From positions 76,961 to 140,960 of the forward strand of contig JBLWWK010000007.1 of NCBI GenBank assembly GCA_048267965.1: DNA of 64,000 nt. Direction: 5' to 3'. Below the pieces are notes generated by a model. That model was not told the DNA's origin. It did no database searches and was given only the letters and a program-made list of their open reading frames with translations. A program made the translations under genes and the position numbers. Positions 35,672 through 45,140 of this stretch are shown here, piece after piece (the stretch's first letter is position 1; each line of letters opens with the position of its first letter). The stretch is from GCA-2705995 sp048267965 (GTDB taxonomy: Bacteria; Bacteroidota; Bacteroidia; Flavobacteriales_G; Salibacteraceae).

Positions 35672-36694
35672 ATGAAAAAGATGCATTTATACCCTTTTCG
35701 ATACCTTGCTTTGTGTCTGATTTTTGTTTTTTTCGGTTGTGAACGACTCATCATTGACGATGGCTTTTCTGAAGAGCCGGAAGAAAATTTCGATTACCTG
35801 TGGTCTGAAGTCAATGACCACTACGCTTTTTTTGAGCTAAAAAAAGTAGATTGGGATAGTGTTTACTCGGTTTACAGACCGCGCGTTTCGCCCACAACTT
35901 CTACCATAGAACTATTTACTATTTGCAGTGAAATGCTGAATGAATTGCGAGATGGGCACGTAAATTTAAGTTCAGATTTTAATGTTTCTCGCTACAATTT
36001 TAACGCTACCACTCAAAAGAATTTTAGCCTTAAACTATTGCAAGACAACTATATTGGCTACGATTATTTTACAACCGGAGCGTTGGTGAATCAGTTTTTA
36101 GAAAACGGAGAAGTAGGCTACATTCGCTACGGTTCGTTTTTAAACGACATTGAAACCTACGATCTCAATTTTGTTTTTCAGCGCTTCAGAAACACGAAAA
36201 GTTTAATACTGGATTTGCGCAGTAATTTTGGTGGAAGCCAAGGCAATGTTGAGCAATTAATAGGTGGGTTTATCAACGGAAAGCGACCAGAATTATACTC
36301 GCTATTAAAAACAGGCAGCGGCAAAAACGATTTTAGTCAACCTGAGCCGTATACTTTTCACAGTGTTGTAGATCAGCCGTATACAAAACCTGTTATGGTG
36401 TTGATAAATCGAGAATCGTTCAGTGCAACTTCGTTTTTTTCAACATTGGCTAGGCAATTAGACCAAGTAACCTTGGTGGGCGATACTACGGGTGGCGGCA
36501 TGGGAGTTCCTACTGGTGGTGAATTGCCTAATGGGTGGAATTATCGATTTTCGGGAAGCAAAACCCTCGATCACGAAGGCAATAACTTTGAAAACGGAGT
36601 GCCACCTGATATCTATGTAATTCAAGATGTGAACGATTTCTTTAATGGAGAAGACACCATTTTAGAACGAGCATTACAAGAACTAGGTTTTTAG
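35672..36694 (+). CDS. S41 family peptidase, lipoprotein
   Basis: 340 residues. Lipobox VFFGC (Cys23), then a cap region (residues ~40-110) and the S41 core: GYIRYGSF, LILDLRSNFGGS, and the catalytic serine in INRESFSATSFF, followed by GDTTGGGMGVPTGG. No PDZ domain is obvious. Probably a periplasmic serine protease of the tail-specific type. Stop overlaps the convergent comEC end by 4 bp. Confidence 0.88.
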   Translation: MKKMHLYPFRYLALCLIFVFFGCERLIIDDGFSEEPEENFDYLWSEVNDHYAFFELKKVDWDSVYSVYRPRVSPTTSTIELFTICSEMLNELRDGHVNLSSDFNVSRYNFNATTQKNFSLKLLQDNYIGYDYFTTGALVNQFLENGEVGYIRYGSFLNDIETYDLNFVFQRFRNTKSLILDLRSNFGGSQGNVEQLIGGFINGKRPELYSLLKTGSGKNDFSQPEPYTFHSVVDQPYTKPVMVLINRESFSATSFFSTLARQLDQVTLVGDTTGGGMGVPTGGELPNGWNYRFSGSKTLDHEGNNFENGVPPDIYVIQDVNDFFNGEDTILERALQELGF

Positions 36695-38760
36695 AAAATT
36701 TGCGTAAAAGCCCCATCTTGGGCGGTATTCCAAACGGGAATTTGGTAAAATTCGCACCAATCTATCCATTCTTTTTTCATTTTCCACGAGAGGTTTTGGT
36801 CTATAATTACCCAATTAAAAGGGTGTTTTTCGGTAGGAACCATTGCCGCTTCGGTTACTAATAAATACAAGGGGAGTGAGCTTTCTCGTATTTGAGGAGT
36901 ACCTGCTTTTAAAACAAGCAACGAATAATGAGGAGTATTGATTTGTGTAAAATCATCAAATTGATCCATTAAAGTAGTAGAAGTATTTACCCAATCATTG
37001 GCCCACCAATGATGCCAAATATTGAATTGTAAACTGCTGGGATTATTGTTTAATGAAGAAGTACAGAAAAACTGAGATTGCCTTCCTTCAGAAATAGAAA
37101 AAGCAGAATTGTTTTTTGTGCTGTAAACGGTAAATACATGCCGATTTTGAAACTTTCTGTTTTCAACAAATTGCAGCGAAGCAAAGAAAAAGAGAAAGCC
37201 AAGAAGCGAAAGAAAATAGGTTCTCTTATAGGTGTAGAACCAAGTGATAAAAGCTATAATGGCGGCATAAATTATCCACGTTTCGAAGGTAGAGATATCG
37301 ATTTGTGAAGAGATAGAATACGGTAATTTTTCAATAAACAAAACAACCTGATTAAGCAGCCAAGTGGTTCCGTTGAGCAAGAGGGCAACAGGTTCAGCAA
37401 GGTGCGAAAAGGGAGAGGTAATCAGTAGTAAAACGCCACTGGCCACCAATAAAAATGCTGCCGGAATCACCATTAAATTAGACAAAAGAAAGTAGTTGGG
37501 GAATTGGTGAAAATAGAGCAAACCGAGTGGGGCCGTAGCAATTTGAGCGGAGATAGAAACAGTGGTAATAGACCATGCCCAGTTGAGAATTCGGTTGTCG
37601 ACATCGATTAATTGGTAGAGTTTCGGTTGGATAAGCAGAATGCCTAAAACCGCTAGATAACTTAGTTGAAAGCCAACTTCCATGAGCATGTAAGGTTTAA
37701 CCAATAGAATAAAGAATGCAGAAACCGCCAGTGTGTTGTAAATATTGGTGTTGCGTTTTAACCCTTTGGCTACCGAGATAAAAGAAAACATGGTGGCTGC
37801 ACGAATAACCGATGGAGATAAGCCGGTGAGTAAAGCAAAACTCCAAACGGCTATAATTTCTAGAATAATTTTGCAGTAAATTCCGTACTTAAATTGCTTT
37901 AGAGGATGCAAAAGTTTAGAAACGATTAGTAAAATAATGCCCACGTGTAAGCCGCTAACTGCTAAAACATGCATAGCTCCAGCACTTGAAAAGGCTTGTT
38001 TTATTTCAAAATCGAGGTGATCTTTAAAACCGAAAATAAGAGCAGATAATACAGCATATTCGTTTCCTGAAATACCGTGATCTCGCAAAACAAAAAGCAT
38101 CTTTTCTCTTGTTTCTAAAGCGAATTTCACCCAGAAATTTCCATTGTTTGCTTGAATAAGTTCAACATTTTCGTGAGCTACATATCCTCTATGAAAAATG
38201 TAGTGATGCTTGAGATAGCGCTGATAATTAAACTCGTTGGGATTAGAAATGCCTGGTATTTCTTCTAAGTAGGTGGTGATTAAAAGTTGTTGTCCGTATG
38301 TTTTTTGAAGATTTTTCCCTTGTTTTTCAGCATAAAGTAGAACTTTTCCATGAGCGGTTTTCCATTGGTTTTGGTGAAGAATAGCATCTACATTCGCCAT
38401 CCATTTAATGCTGTTTTCCTTCTCAGAAGGAGCCGCTGATAAGGTGACCAATAAGGTGTCTGGTGTGGCTGTATTTCGGTACTTTTCGAAGAATACGTCT
38501 TGATTCTTCGGGTTTTTCATTTGTGGTAGACAGTAGCCTAGTAAGAGAAGAGAGAAAAACACGAGTAATCCGTAAAGGTGTCGATTTCGGTATTTCCTAA
38601 AAAGGGGGTGAAACCGAATGGCTACGATAGAAAGTATTACGGTTCCTACCGTTATGAAAACAACAAAAAGGTTGAAAAAAGGAAAATAAGACGATGCAAT
38701 GATGCCCAAACAAAAAGGCGTAAGAAGTTTAAATAGAGGTATACTGTTGAAGGTGAACAT
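36691..38760 (-). CDS. comEC: ComEC/Rec2 family DNA uptake channel protein
   Basis: 689 residues. Two or three N-terminal transmembrane helices, a DUF4131-type domain (~100-220), and the competence core (~230-500): LSALIFGFKDHLD, AGAMHVLAVSGLHVGIIL, LLTGLSPSVIRAATMF and about eight helices. The C-terminal metallo-beta-lactamase-like domain of classical ComEC is absent; only ~150 residues follow. ComEC moves single-stranded DNA across the inner membrane during natural transformation. The genome words at 36832 and 38641 lie in its coding sequence. Confidence 0.93.
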   Translation of the reverse strand: MFTFNSIPLFKLLTPFCLGIIASSYFPFFNLFVVFITVGTVILSIVAIRFHPLFRKYRNRHLYGLLVFFSLLLLGYCLPQMKNPKNQDVFFEKYRNTATPDTLLVTLSAAPSEKENSIKWMANVDAILHQNQWKTAHGKVLLYAEKQGKNLQKTYGQQLLITTYLEEIPGISNPNEFNYQRYLKHHYIFHRGYVAHENVELIQANNGNFWVKFALETREKMLFVLRDHGISGNEYAVLSALIFGFKDHLDFEIKQAFSSAGAMHVLAVSGLHVGIILLIVSKLLHPLKQFKYGIYCKIILEIIAVWSFALLTGLSPSVIRAATMFSFISVAKGLKRNTNIYNTLAVSAFFILLVKPYMLMEVGFQLSYLAVLGILLIQPKLYQLIDVDNRILNWAWSITTVSISAQIATAPLGLLYFHQFPNYFLLSNLMVIPAAFLLVASGVLLLITSPFSHLAEPVALLLNGTTWLLNQVVLFIEKLPYSISSQIDISTFETWIIYAAIIAFITWFYTYKRTYFLSLLGFLFFFASLQFVENRKFQNRHVFTVYSTKNNSAFSISEGRQSQFFCTSSLNNNPSSLQFNIWHHWWANDWVNTSTTLMDQFDDFTQINTPHYSLLVLKAGTPQIRESSLPLYLLVTEAAMVPTEKHPFNWVIIDQNLSWKMKKEWIDWCEFYQIPVWNTAQDGAFTQIF

Positions 38761-38784
38761 GGTATACCGAAGTTAACGAAAAAA

Positions 38785-39954
38785 TTATTGGCCCTTAAAA
38801 AAGTCGATGGCAGAGAGCTTTATAAGGTGAATATCGGTGTAATAGTGGTGCAGAATATCGGTAAATGGGTAGCCTAATTCGGCCATTTTCATCGCTCCTT
38901 CTTGAGAAAGACCCACTCCATGCCCATAACCTCTTCCGTTTATTTCTACAATTCCGTTGCGTTCAGAAACACAGAAAAAAGTCGATTTTAGTTTAAAGTC
39001 TTTTCTGATGCGGGTAAGTTCAACTTTGGCGTTGCTGCTTTGTAAAACGGTGATTCGATCTTCTGGGCAAAAGTTGAGTACAGCATTTACATCGTGCCTG
39101 TTCGAAAGATTGAGTCGGTAATGATTTTTAAAATAGTTGAGCCAGAGGGTTTTACTGATTCTTACCATCCACTCAGATTGCGGCATAGCTAAACTAAAAC
39201 TGTCGACCTTACCTTTTAAGTAAGGAAGTGGGCGGGTCCAAACATCTTCAGAGTTGAGGGTTTTTCCGCCCGAATTAGAGTGAAAAGCTGCAGTAATTAA
39301 ATTTATCTCATGGTCAACAATTACAATATCTTGGGTTTCTTGCACCGCTCTTAGAATGGTGTCGTTATCGAAACACATGCTGTGATAGACTTGAGAATTT
39401 ACCCGATCGCACAGGTTAAAACCTTCGTTTTTATAGCGATACCAATGCTTTAGCGCATACGTTCGGCTAATAATTGCCTGAACTTTATAGTATTCTAATG
39501 TGTGTTTATTGCCGGCTTCTGACCGAACCACACCCGCCAAATAATCGTCAAAATCGGTATGATTAATGAGTTTTAATTTACCTCCATAAACGCTGATATT
39601 CAGGTGGTCTGGGTATTTTCTGCTTTTTCGGCTGGGTTTGTTGGGCTTAATGTTAAAGCTCGAATCTTTTGTTTTTGCTCGCAATAAAACATGTTGGTAG
39701 GAACCGTACGTTGCGTTGAAATTGGCAATTTCTACTCGATCTTGATTTACCCGAAAAACGAGCATCTCGTTAGATGGAAAAGTCATGAGCTTTTCCCCGT
39801 CTCCGTATACATCGTAAGAGCCAACATTTACCGTAATGATGGTAGAGTAGGGCCGATCGTCCCAATAGATGCCCACTTTTATGTTGCTGTATTTCCAGAA
39901 AGAAAAAGCAGAAAGTTGAGCGAAGAGAAATAAAAGCGTAAACAGTTTATTCAT
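38785..39954 (-). CDS. SpoIID/LytB domain-containing protein
   Basis: 389 residues: signal peptide (LFAQLSAFSFWK region), N-terminal beta domain, then the SpoIID core with VRSEAGNKHTLEYYKVQAIISRTYALKH (catalytic-type Glu), FHSNSGG and GRGYGHGVGLSQEGAMKMAE. SpoIID-type enzymes are lytic transglycosylases acting on peptidoglycan without stem peptides. In this non-sporulating group its role is in wall remodelling (inference). 24 bp before comEC start. Confidence 0.9.
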   Translation of the reverse strand: MNKLFTLLFLFAQLSAFSFWKYSNIKVGIYWDDRPYSTIITVNVGSYDVYGDGEKLMTFPSNEMLVFRVNQDRVEIANFNATYGSYQHVLLRAKTKDSSFNIKPNKPSRKSRKYPDHLNISVYGGKLKLINHTDFDDYLAGVVRSEAGNKHTLEYYKVQAIISRTYALKHWYRYKNEGFNLCDRVNSQVYHSMCFDNDTILRAVQETQDIVIVDHEINLITAAFHSNSGGKTLNSEDVWTRPLPYLKGKVDSFSLAMPQSEWMVRISKTLWLNYFKNHYRLNLSNRHDVNAVLNFCPEDRITVLQSSNAKVELTRIRKDFKLKSTFFCVSERNGIVEINGRGYGHGVGLSQEGAMKMAELGYPFTDILHHYYTDIHLIKLSAIDFFKGQ

Positions 39955-39997
39955 AGTAGAAATCTACCCAAAAATAACGCTTCGTTTTTGTTGTAAA

Positions 39998-41122
39998 TTA
40001 CCTCTTTCTGAGAGTTTTCAACATTAGCTCGGCAGTTGTTGCGCTTGCGCCCGTTCCGCCTAGTTTTTCTTTCAGCAATTGGTAGCTCTTGAGTAGTGTG
40101 GCTCTTTTTTCGCCATTGGGTAAAATGGCATCGAGCTCGGTTTTTATGTTTTTAGTGTTTAGTTCGCCTTGAATCAGTTCTTTAACCACTTCTTTGTCCA
40201 TGATTAAATTCACCAACGAGATGTATTTAATCTTAATCAATTGCTTAGCAATCATGTAAGAAATCCAACTGCCTTTGTAACACACCACTTCTGGCACCTG
40301 AAAAAGTGCGGTTTCTAAGGTGGCGGTTCCTGAAGTTACCAAAGCGGCCGTACTTTGTTGCAATAAGTTGTACGTTTTGCCAAAAACCACATGTACATTT
40401 TCGGTCTGTGTAAACGGAGCGTATACTTCAGCACCTTGAGAAGGGGCCCCAGCAATTACAAATTGGTAATTTGGGTACAGAGGCGCTGCTTTTAACATGA
40501 TAGGAAGCATGGTAGAAATTTCTTGTTTTCTACTGCCGGGTAACAACGCGATAATCGGTTCTGCCCCTAATTCATGTTTTTGACAAAATGTTTCGAAATC
40601 GGGTGCAATTTCTTTGAAATTGTCAATGGCATCCAGTAACGGATGTCCTACAAAATCGACTTGATAATTATGTTTGGCGTAGAAATCTTTTTCAAACGGT
40701 AAGATCACATACATCTGATCTACAAACTGCTTAATCTTTTTTACGCGATTTTCTTTCCAAGCCCATGCTTGAGGAGAAATGTAATAATACACTTTAATAC
40801 CTTGCTGGTGAGTCCACTCTGCAATGCGCAAATTAAATCCTGGATAATCGATTAGAATAAGCACATCGGGTTGGTACGCAATAATATCTTGCTTGCAGAA
40901 TTTCATGTTATTCAAGATGGTTTTTAAGTTTAAAACCACCTCAATAAAGCCCATAAAAGCTAAGTCACGGTAGTGTTTCACCACATCAGTACCTTGCTCG
41001 GCCATTAAATCACCACCCCAACCTCTTAATTGAGCATCATTGTCTCGCTTTTTGAGTTCTTTTATTAGGTTAGAACCATGAAGATCGCCAGACGCCTCAC
41101 CTGCAATTACGTAGTATTTCAT
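39998..41122 (-). CDS. lpxB: Lipid-A-disaccharide synthase
   Basis: 374 residues, normal length. GEASGDLHGSNLIKEL at the start, RGWGGDLMAEQG, ALLPGSRKQEI and VTSGTATLETAL are the LpxB signatures. Joins UDP-diacylglucosamine and lipid X in lipid A synthesis at the inner membrane. It ends a surE - small membrane protein - lpxB unit with 3-bp gaps or overlap. Confidence 0.96.
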   Translation of the reverse strand: MKYYVIAGEASGDLHGSNLIKELKKRDNDAQLRGWGGDLMAEQGTDVVKHYRDLAFMGFIEVVLNLKTILNNMKFCKQDIIAYQPDVLILIDYPGFNLRIAEWTHQQGIKVYYYISPQAWAWKENRVKKIKQFVDQMYVILPFEKDFYAKHNYQVDFVGHPLLDAIDNFKEIAPDFETFCQKHELGAEPIIALLPGSRKQEISTMLPIMLKAAPLYPNYQFVIAGAPSQGAEVYAPFTQTENVHVVFGKTYNLLQQSTAALVTSGTATLETALFQVPEVVCYKGSWISYMIAKQLIKIKYISLVNLIMDKEVVKELIQGELNTKNIKTELDAILPNGEKRATLLKSYQLLKEKLGGTGASATTAELMLKTLRKR

Positions 41123-41125
41123 TAA

Positions 41126-41413
41126 TTATTTCAAGAATGAAGTGTAATAATAAACAAAATGAGCAATCACCATTACCATGGTTATCAGTAAGATACCTTT
41201 TCCGATGTTGTCTTGGCCTCGCTTTACCATAAACTGCCTCATCATAATGGCGTTAATAGCAAACAGCAACAATTGCAACTTTTCAGAAACGGTGTCGCTC
41301 ATGTATTTATCGGCAATTCCATACGATTGATCTACAATAAAGTATAAAACAATGGGTAGTAGGATCCCGATGGCGATTCCTGTTGTGAATTTATCTTCTT
41401 TAAGATTGAGCAT
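41126..41413 (-). CDS. Small membrane protein between surE and lpxB
   Basis: 95 residues with three hydrophobic segments (~9-27, ~46-61, ~70-90). It overlaps the surE 3' end by 14 bp and lies 3 bp before lpxB, so is translated with both. No known function; the position hints at an envelope role. Confidence 0.7.
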   Translation of the reverse strand: MLNLKEDKFTTGIAIGILLPIVLYFIVDQSYGIADKYMSDTVSEKLQLLLFAINAIMMRQFMVKRGQDNIGKGILLITMVMVIAHFVYYYTSFLK

Positions 41414-42182
41414 TTTCTATGCTTTGTAATTTTGAAAGTGAATCGTGAGCAGTAAGGTCGTATTGAACTGGAACAACAGAAACGTAACCATTTTCTAATG
41501 CCCATAAGTCGGTATCTTCTTCGTGGTCGAAGTTTTCGAAGTGCCCAGTTAACCAGTAATATTCTTTTCCTCCTGGATCTTTTCTCTTATCAAATTCTTC
41601 AATCCAGTTGGCATTGGCTTGTCGGCATACTTTAATGCCCGCAATACCTTCGGCATCCATCTTTGGTATATTTACGTTTAAGCAAACGCCTTTTTTTAAG
41701 CCGTTTTCTAACACATGCGCAATTACTTTTTCAGCATAAATTTTAGAAGCTGTAAAATCAGCATCAATACTAAAATCCATTAAGCTGAAACCGATAGAAT
41801 CGATGCCTTCTAAGCAACCTTCAATAGCGGCAGACATGGTTCCGCTATAAATTACGTTGATAGAAGCGTTAGAGCCGTGGTTAATTCCACTAACTATTAA
41901 ATCGGGTTTTTGGTCAAGCACTTCATTCACCGCTAGCTTAATACAATCTACGGGGGTTCCAGTAGTGCTATAAATCTCCACTCCATCTTCTTCCGTATGC
42001 TGATTAATGCGCAGCATAGAATTGATGGTAATAGCGTGTCCCATACCAGATTGAGGTTTATCTGGAGCTACCACTACTACTTTTCCGAATTTTTTGGCTA
42101 CTTCTACCAAAGCTCTAATGCCCGGAGCCGTAACACCATCATCGTTGCAAACTAAAATTAAAGGGGTTTTCTTATCTGCCAT
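41400..42182 (-). CDS. surE: 5'/3'-nucleotidase SurE
   Basis: 260 residues. NDDGVTAPGIRALV (metal-binding Asp pair), VVAPDKPQSGMGHAIT, TGTPVDCIKLA and SGINHGSNAS complete the SurE active site. Hydrolyses nucleoside monophosphates (and often polyphosphate), linked to stress survival. First gene of the unit with lpxB. Confidence 0.96.
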   Translation of the reverse strand: MADKKTPLILVCNDDGVTAPGIRALVEVAKKFGKVVVVAPDKPQSGMGHAITINSMLRINQHTEEDGVEIYSTTGTPVDCIKLAVNEVLDQKPDLIVSGINHGSNASINVIYSGTMSAAIEGCLEGIDSIGFSLMDFSIDADFTASKIYAEKVIAHVLENGLKKGVCLNVNIPKMDAEGIAGIKVCRQANANWIEEFDKRKDPGGKEYYWLTGHFENFDHEEDTDLWALENGYVSVVPVQYDLTAHDSLSKLQSIENAQS

Positions 42183-42303
42183 AATTCATTGCCTATATCG
42201 CGAAAATAGCGAATTAGAATGTCGTTGTTTGTGGAATTATAAAAACTTATCATCTCTTAAAAAGAGGTACACGTTTTGTTTAACATTGATAAAATCAGAT
42301 TGT

Positions 42304-43917
42304 ATGAAAAAAATAGGTTTCGTCATCGGTATATTGGTTTCTGTATTGGCTACTCAGGCCAACACAGTAAGAAAAGAAGTAACTACCGCAATAGAAAAAG
42401 TAACGGTCTACACCCGCGGAGCAGAAGTGATTCGCAAAGGGGAAATTAGCCTAGCCAAAGGAATTCACGAATTAAAAATCCCCGAACTTTCTCAGAGCTT
42501 CGATCAGAATAGCATCCAAGTAAAAGGCATCGGAAACTTCACCATTCTAAGTGTAAATAGTGGTTACGACTACCTGAGAAACCGACCGGTTCCTACCTAT
42601 ATAAAAGATGTAAAAGATTCGTTAGAATGGGCTCAGAAAGAAATGAGCAAAGTGAACGCCAACCGAGCGCTTTACCAAGAAGAGAAGAATTTAATATTGA
42701 CCAATAAAATGGTAAGCTCAGAACAGCAGGGAGTTACAGCTGAAGAGCTAAGAAAACTGGCTGATTTTTACCGTCAGCGTTTGTTCGAAATTCAAGAAAA
42801 ATTTTATCTGTTAGACGATCGTCAGAAAAAGATGAACCAAACCATTCAGCGCTTAAATAAGCAATTGGGTGAGTGGAATGTGAAACTGAATCAGCGCTAC
42901 GGTGAAATATATGTAACCGTTTCTGCCAACGCACCTACCAAAGCAAAATTCGAAGTAGAATATTTGGTAAATAACGCCAGTTGGTCGCCAACTTACAATG
43001 TGCGTAGCAAGGGCTCTGGAGACAATTTACAAATTGATTACTTAGCCAATGTAACCCAAAATTCTGGTGAAGATTGGTCGAATATTAGGCTTTCGATATC
43101 AACGGGTAATCCAATGCGAAACTCAACAAAACCAGAGCTACATCCTTGGGTGTTGCAGTTTTTAGATTGGAGGTATCGACCTGCACAAAACTCAGCTTCT
43201 AACCGATCTTTTGCGCTAGAAGAAGCGGTGATGGTAGAAAAAGATAGCTATGCTGGCAACAGTCAATCTCAAGCTAAAACGGCTAGTGATTTCACCAATA
43301 TGATGGAAGGCCAGTTAGCCGTTACTTTCGAAATCGATTTGCCATACACCATCATGAGTGATGGTCAGGCGAGAACGGTAAAAATTCGAGAGTTAGATAT
43401 TCCTGCCAAATACCAATATTATGCAGCGCCAAAACTGAACAACGATGTATTCCTACTAGCAAAAATCACTGATTGGAATAAATACAACTTGATGCCCGGA
43501 AACGCCAATGTTTTCTTTGAAGGCAGCTTTGTAGCCAAAACGTATTTAAACACTTTTACCACAGACGATACGCTGAAAGTTGCACTAGGCGTAGACGATA
43601 GAATTACCGTTTCGAGAAATCGAATCGAAGATTTTACATCTTCTACCCTTGTTGGAGGTAAAAAAGTAGAAACAATTGGTATTGAAATCAAAATCAGAAA
43701 CTCGAAAAACGTGCCTATTGATTTAGTGGTGCAAGACCAACATCCGATCTCTGGGAACAAAGAAATTTCTGTTGATTTAGAAGAGGATGGCGGCAGCGAT
43801 GTGAATTCAGATAAAGGAATTCTCACTTGGAACATTAAACTGCCAGCAGGCAAAACAGCCATAAAACAGTTTAAGTATACGGTGAAATATCCGAAAGATA
43901 AACGGGTAAATCTCTAG
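42304..43917 (+). CDS. MuiA-like (DUF4139/DUF4140) protein
   Basis: 537 residues from ATG 42304, which supplies a signal peptide (VSVLATQAN); earlier in-frame starts lack one and run into the surE start region. N-terminal DUF4140 (AIEKVTVYTRGAEVIRKGE), central coiled coil (~100-195), C-terminal DUF4139 beta domains (YLVNNASWSPTYNVR, LSISTGNP). The family is named after a mucoidy inhibitor in Azospirillum or Streptomyces relatives; activity unknown. Genome word at 42588 encodes VPT. Confidence 0.85.
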   Translation: MKKIGFVIGILVSVLATQANTVRKEVTTAIEKVTVYTRGAEVIRKGEISLAKGIHELKIPELSQSFDQNSIQVKGIGNFTILSVNSGYDYLRNRPVPTYIKDVKDSLEWAQKEMSKVNANRALYQEEKNLILTNKMVSSEQQGVTAEELRKLADFYRQRLFEIQEKFYLLDDRQKKMNQTIQRLNKQLGEWNVKLNQRYGEIYVTVSANAPTKAKFEVEYLVNNASWSPTYNVRSKGSGDNLQIDYLANVTQNSGEDWSNIRLSISTGNPMRNSTKPELHPWVLQFLDWRYRPAQNSASNRSFALEEAVMVEKDSYAGNSQSQAKTASDFTNMMEGQLAVTFEIDLPYTIMSDGQARTVKIRELDIPAKYQYYAAPKLNNDVFLLAKITDWNKYNLMPGNANVFFEGSFVAKTYLNTFTTDDTLKVALGVDDRITVSRNRIEDFTSSTLVGGKKVETIGIEIKIRNSKNVPIDLVVQDQHPISGNKEISVDLEEDGGSDVNSDKGILTWNIKLPAGKTAIKQFKYTVKYPKDKRVNL

Positions 43918-43945
43918 TTAATAAGTGACGGGTAATCACTTTACG

Positions 43946-43974
43946 AAAGGGGCATTCTTATGAGTGCCCCTTTT
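43946..43974 (+). terminator. Intrinsic terminator after the MuiA-like gene
   Basis: 9-bp stem AAAGGGGCA (43946-43954) with TGCCCCTTT (43965-43973), then TTTT; the -7 box of the next gene follows after 2 bp. Confidence 0.7.
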
Positions 43975-43975
43975 G

Positions 43976-43983
43976 TATTTTTG
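43976..43983 (+). promoter_or_regulatory. -7 promoter box of the HAD hydrolase gene
   Basis: TATTTTTG, exact TAnnTTTG, only 4 bp before the ATG at 43988, pointing to a leaderless mRNA. Confidence 0.5.
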
Positions 43984-43987
43984 GCCC

Positions 43988-44641
43988 ATGTTAGAAGGGG
44001 CAATTTTTGATATGGACGGCTTGCTGATTAACTCAGAACCCATTTGGCGAAAAGTAGAAGTGAAAGTCTTTAACCGCTGGGGTTGGCCTATTACAGAAGC
44101 CGAATGCAAGCAAACAATGGGGTTGCGAATAGACGAAGTAATTAAGTATTGGCAACACATTTACCCAGATGTAATTGTCGATGCCGATGCGTTAATTCTA
44201 GAAGTGCTCGATGAAATGGAAAAGGGGATTCGTGCCGAAGGAACCGCCTTACCTGGCGTTGTAAATACCTTAGATATTTGTAAAAATGCGGGGCTAAAAA
44301 TAGGCTTGGCGTCTAGTTCTCCCCTTCGATTAATTGTAGCTACACTAGAAACATTATCGATTCAATCGTATTTCGAGGTAGTGAAAAGTGCAGAATTTGA
44401 AGAATACGGGAAACCTCACCCAGCAGTGTTTATTCACACTTGCCAAGACTTAAAAGTAGCTCCGGAAAGAACTGTAATTTTCGAAGATTCGTTTCATGGT
44501 GTAGTGGCAGGTTTAGCTGCTAAATCAAAAGTAATTGCGGTGCCAGATGCCGAAGACCGAAATCAACCTCGCTTTAAAGCAGCGCATCAATTATTAGCCT
44601 CGTTAGAAGAATTCTCTCTACCAATTTTAAATGCAGTATGA
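43988..44641 (+). CDS. HAD family sugar-phosphatase-like hydrolase
   Basis: 217 residues from ATG 43988; an upstream GTG (43964) would lie inside the terminator and promoter box and is rejected. Motif I IFDMDGLLINSEP (nucleophile Asp), motif II SSSPLR, motif III lysine in EYGKPHP, motif IV FEDSFHG. Most like the HxpB/2-deoxyglucose-6-phosphatase group. Stop and next start overlap (ATGA). Confidence 0.88.
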   Translation: MLEGAIFDMDGLLINSEPIWRKVEVKVFNRWGWPITEAECKQTMGLRIDEVIKYWQHIYPDVIVDADALILEVLDEMEKGIRAEGTALPGVVNTLDICKNAGLKIGLASSSPLRLIVATLETLSIQSYFEVVKSAEFEEYGKPHPAVFIHTCQDLKVAPERTVIFEDSFHGVVAGLAAKSKVIAVPDAEDRNQPRFKAAHQLLASLEEFSLPILNAV

Positions 44642-45138
44642 CGCAAAAAATATTTACCGAAACTCAGCGATTTAGCAAACCGGGAGTCGATTTTGTACTC
44701 GTAGCCATTTTAATTGTTTTTGGTTATATGTACGTTCAGCAAGAAATTTTGAATGTTCCACTTTCTGCTGAGCCCGCTTCGCCTAGCGGTTTGTTAGGTG
44801 GTTTTTCTATCACCCTAGGGGTTTTTATTTTACTGAAAAGTTTGCGATTTAAAACTCAAATCGATCACGAAGGGATACATTATCAACTGCTTCCGTTTCA
44901 TTTTAAAATGAAAACCATTCCGTGGCAATTTGTAGAAAGTGCCACTTTACGCACTTACGATGCCATTAGAGAATACGGGGGGTACGGTTTTAGAATTGGT
45001 TTTTCGGGCAAAGGCAAAGCATACATTTTTGGCGGGCAAATTGGTTTGCAAATTGTTTACGAAGGCAGAAAACTATTGGTAGGAACCCAATCTCCACAAG
45101 CCTTAGAAGAAGCACTAAAACGGTATAAAACCAAGTGA
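44638..45138 (+). CDS. Two-TM membrane protein with PH-like domain
   Basis: 166 residues: two transmembrane helices (~19-37 and ~53-69), then a ~95-residue beta-rich soluble domain (IPWQFVESATLRTYDAI, GYGFRIGFSGKGKAYIFGG) resembling bacterial PH domains. Function unknown. Translationally coupled to the HAD gene. Genome word at 45078 encodes VGT. Confidence 0.6.
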   Translation: MTQKIFTETQRFSKPGVDFVLVAILIVFGYMYVQQEILNVPLSAEPASPSGLLGGFSITLGVFILLKSLRFKTQIDHEGIHYQLLPFHFKMKTIPWQFVESATLRTYDAIREYGGYGFRIGFSGKGKAYIFGGQIGLQIVYEGRKLLVGTQSPQALEEALKRYKTK

Positions 45139-45140
45139 TG

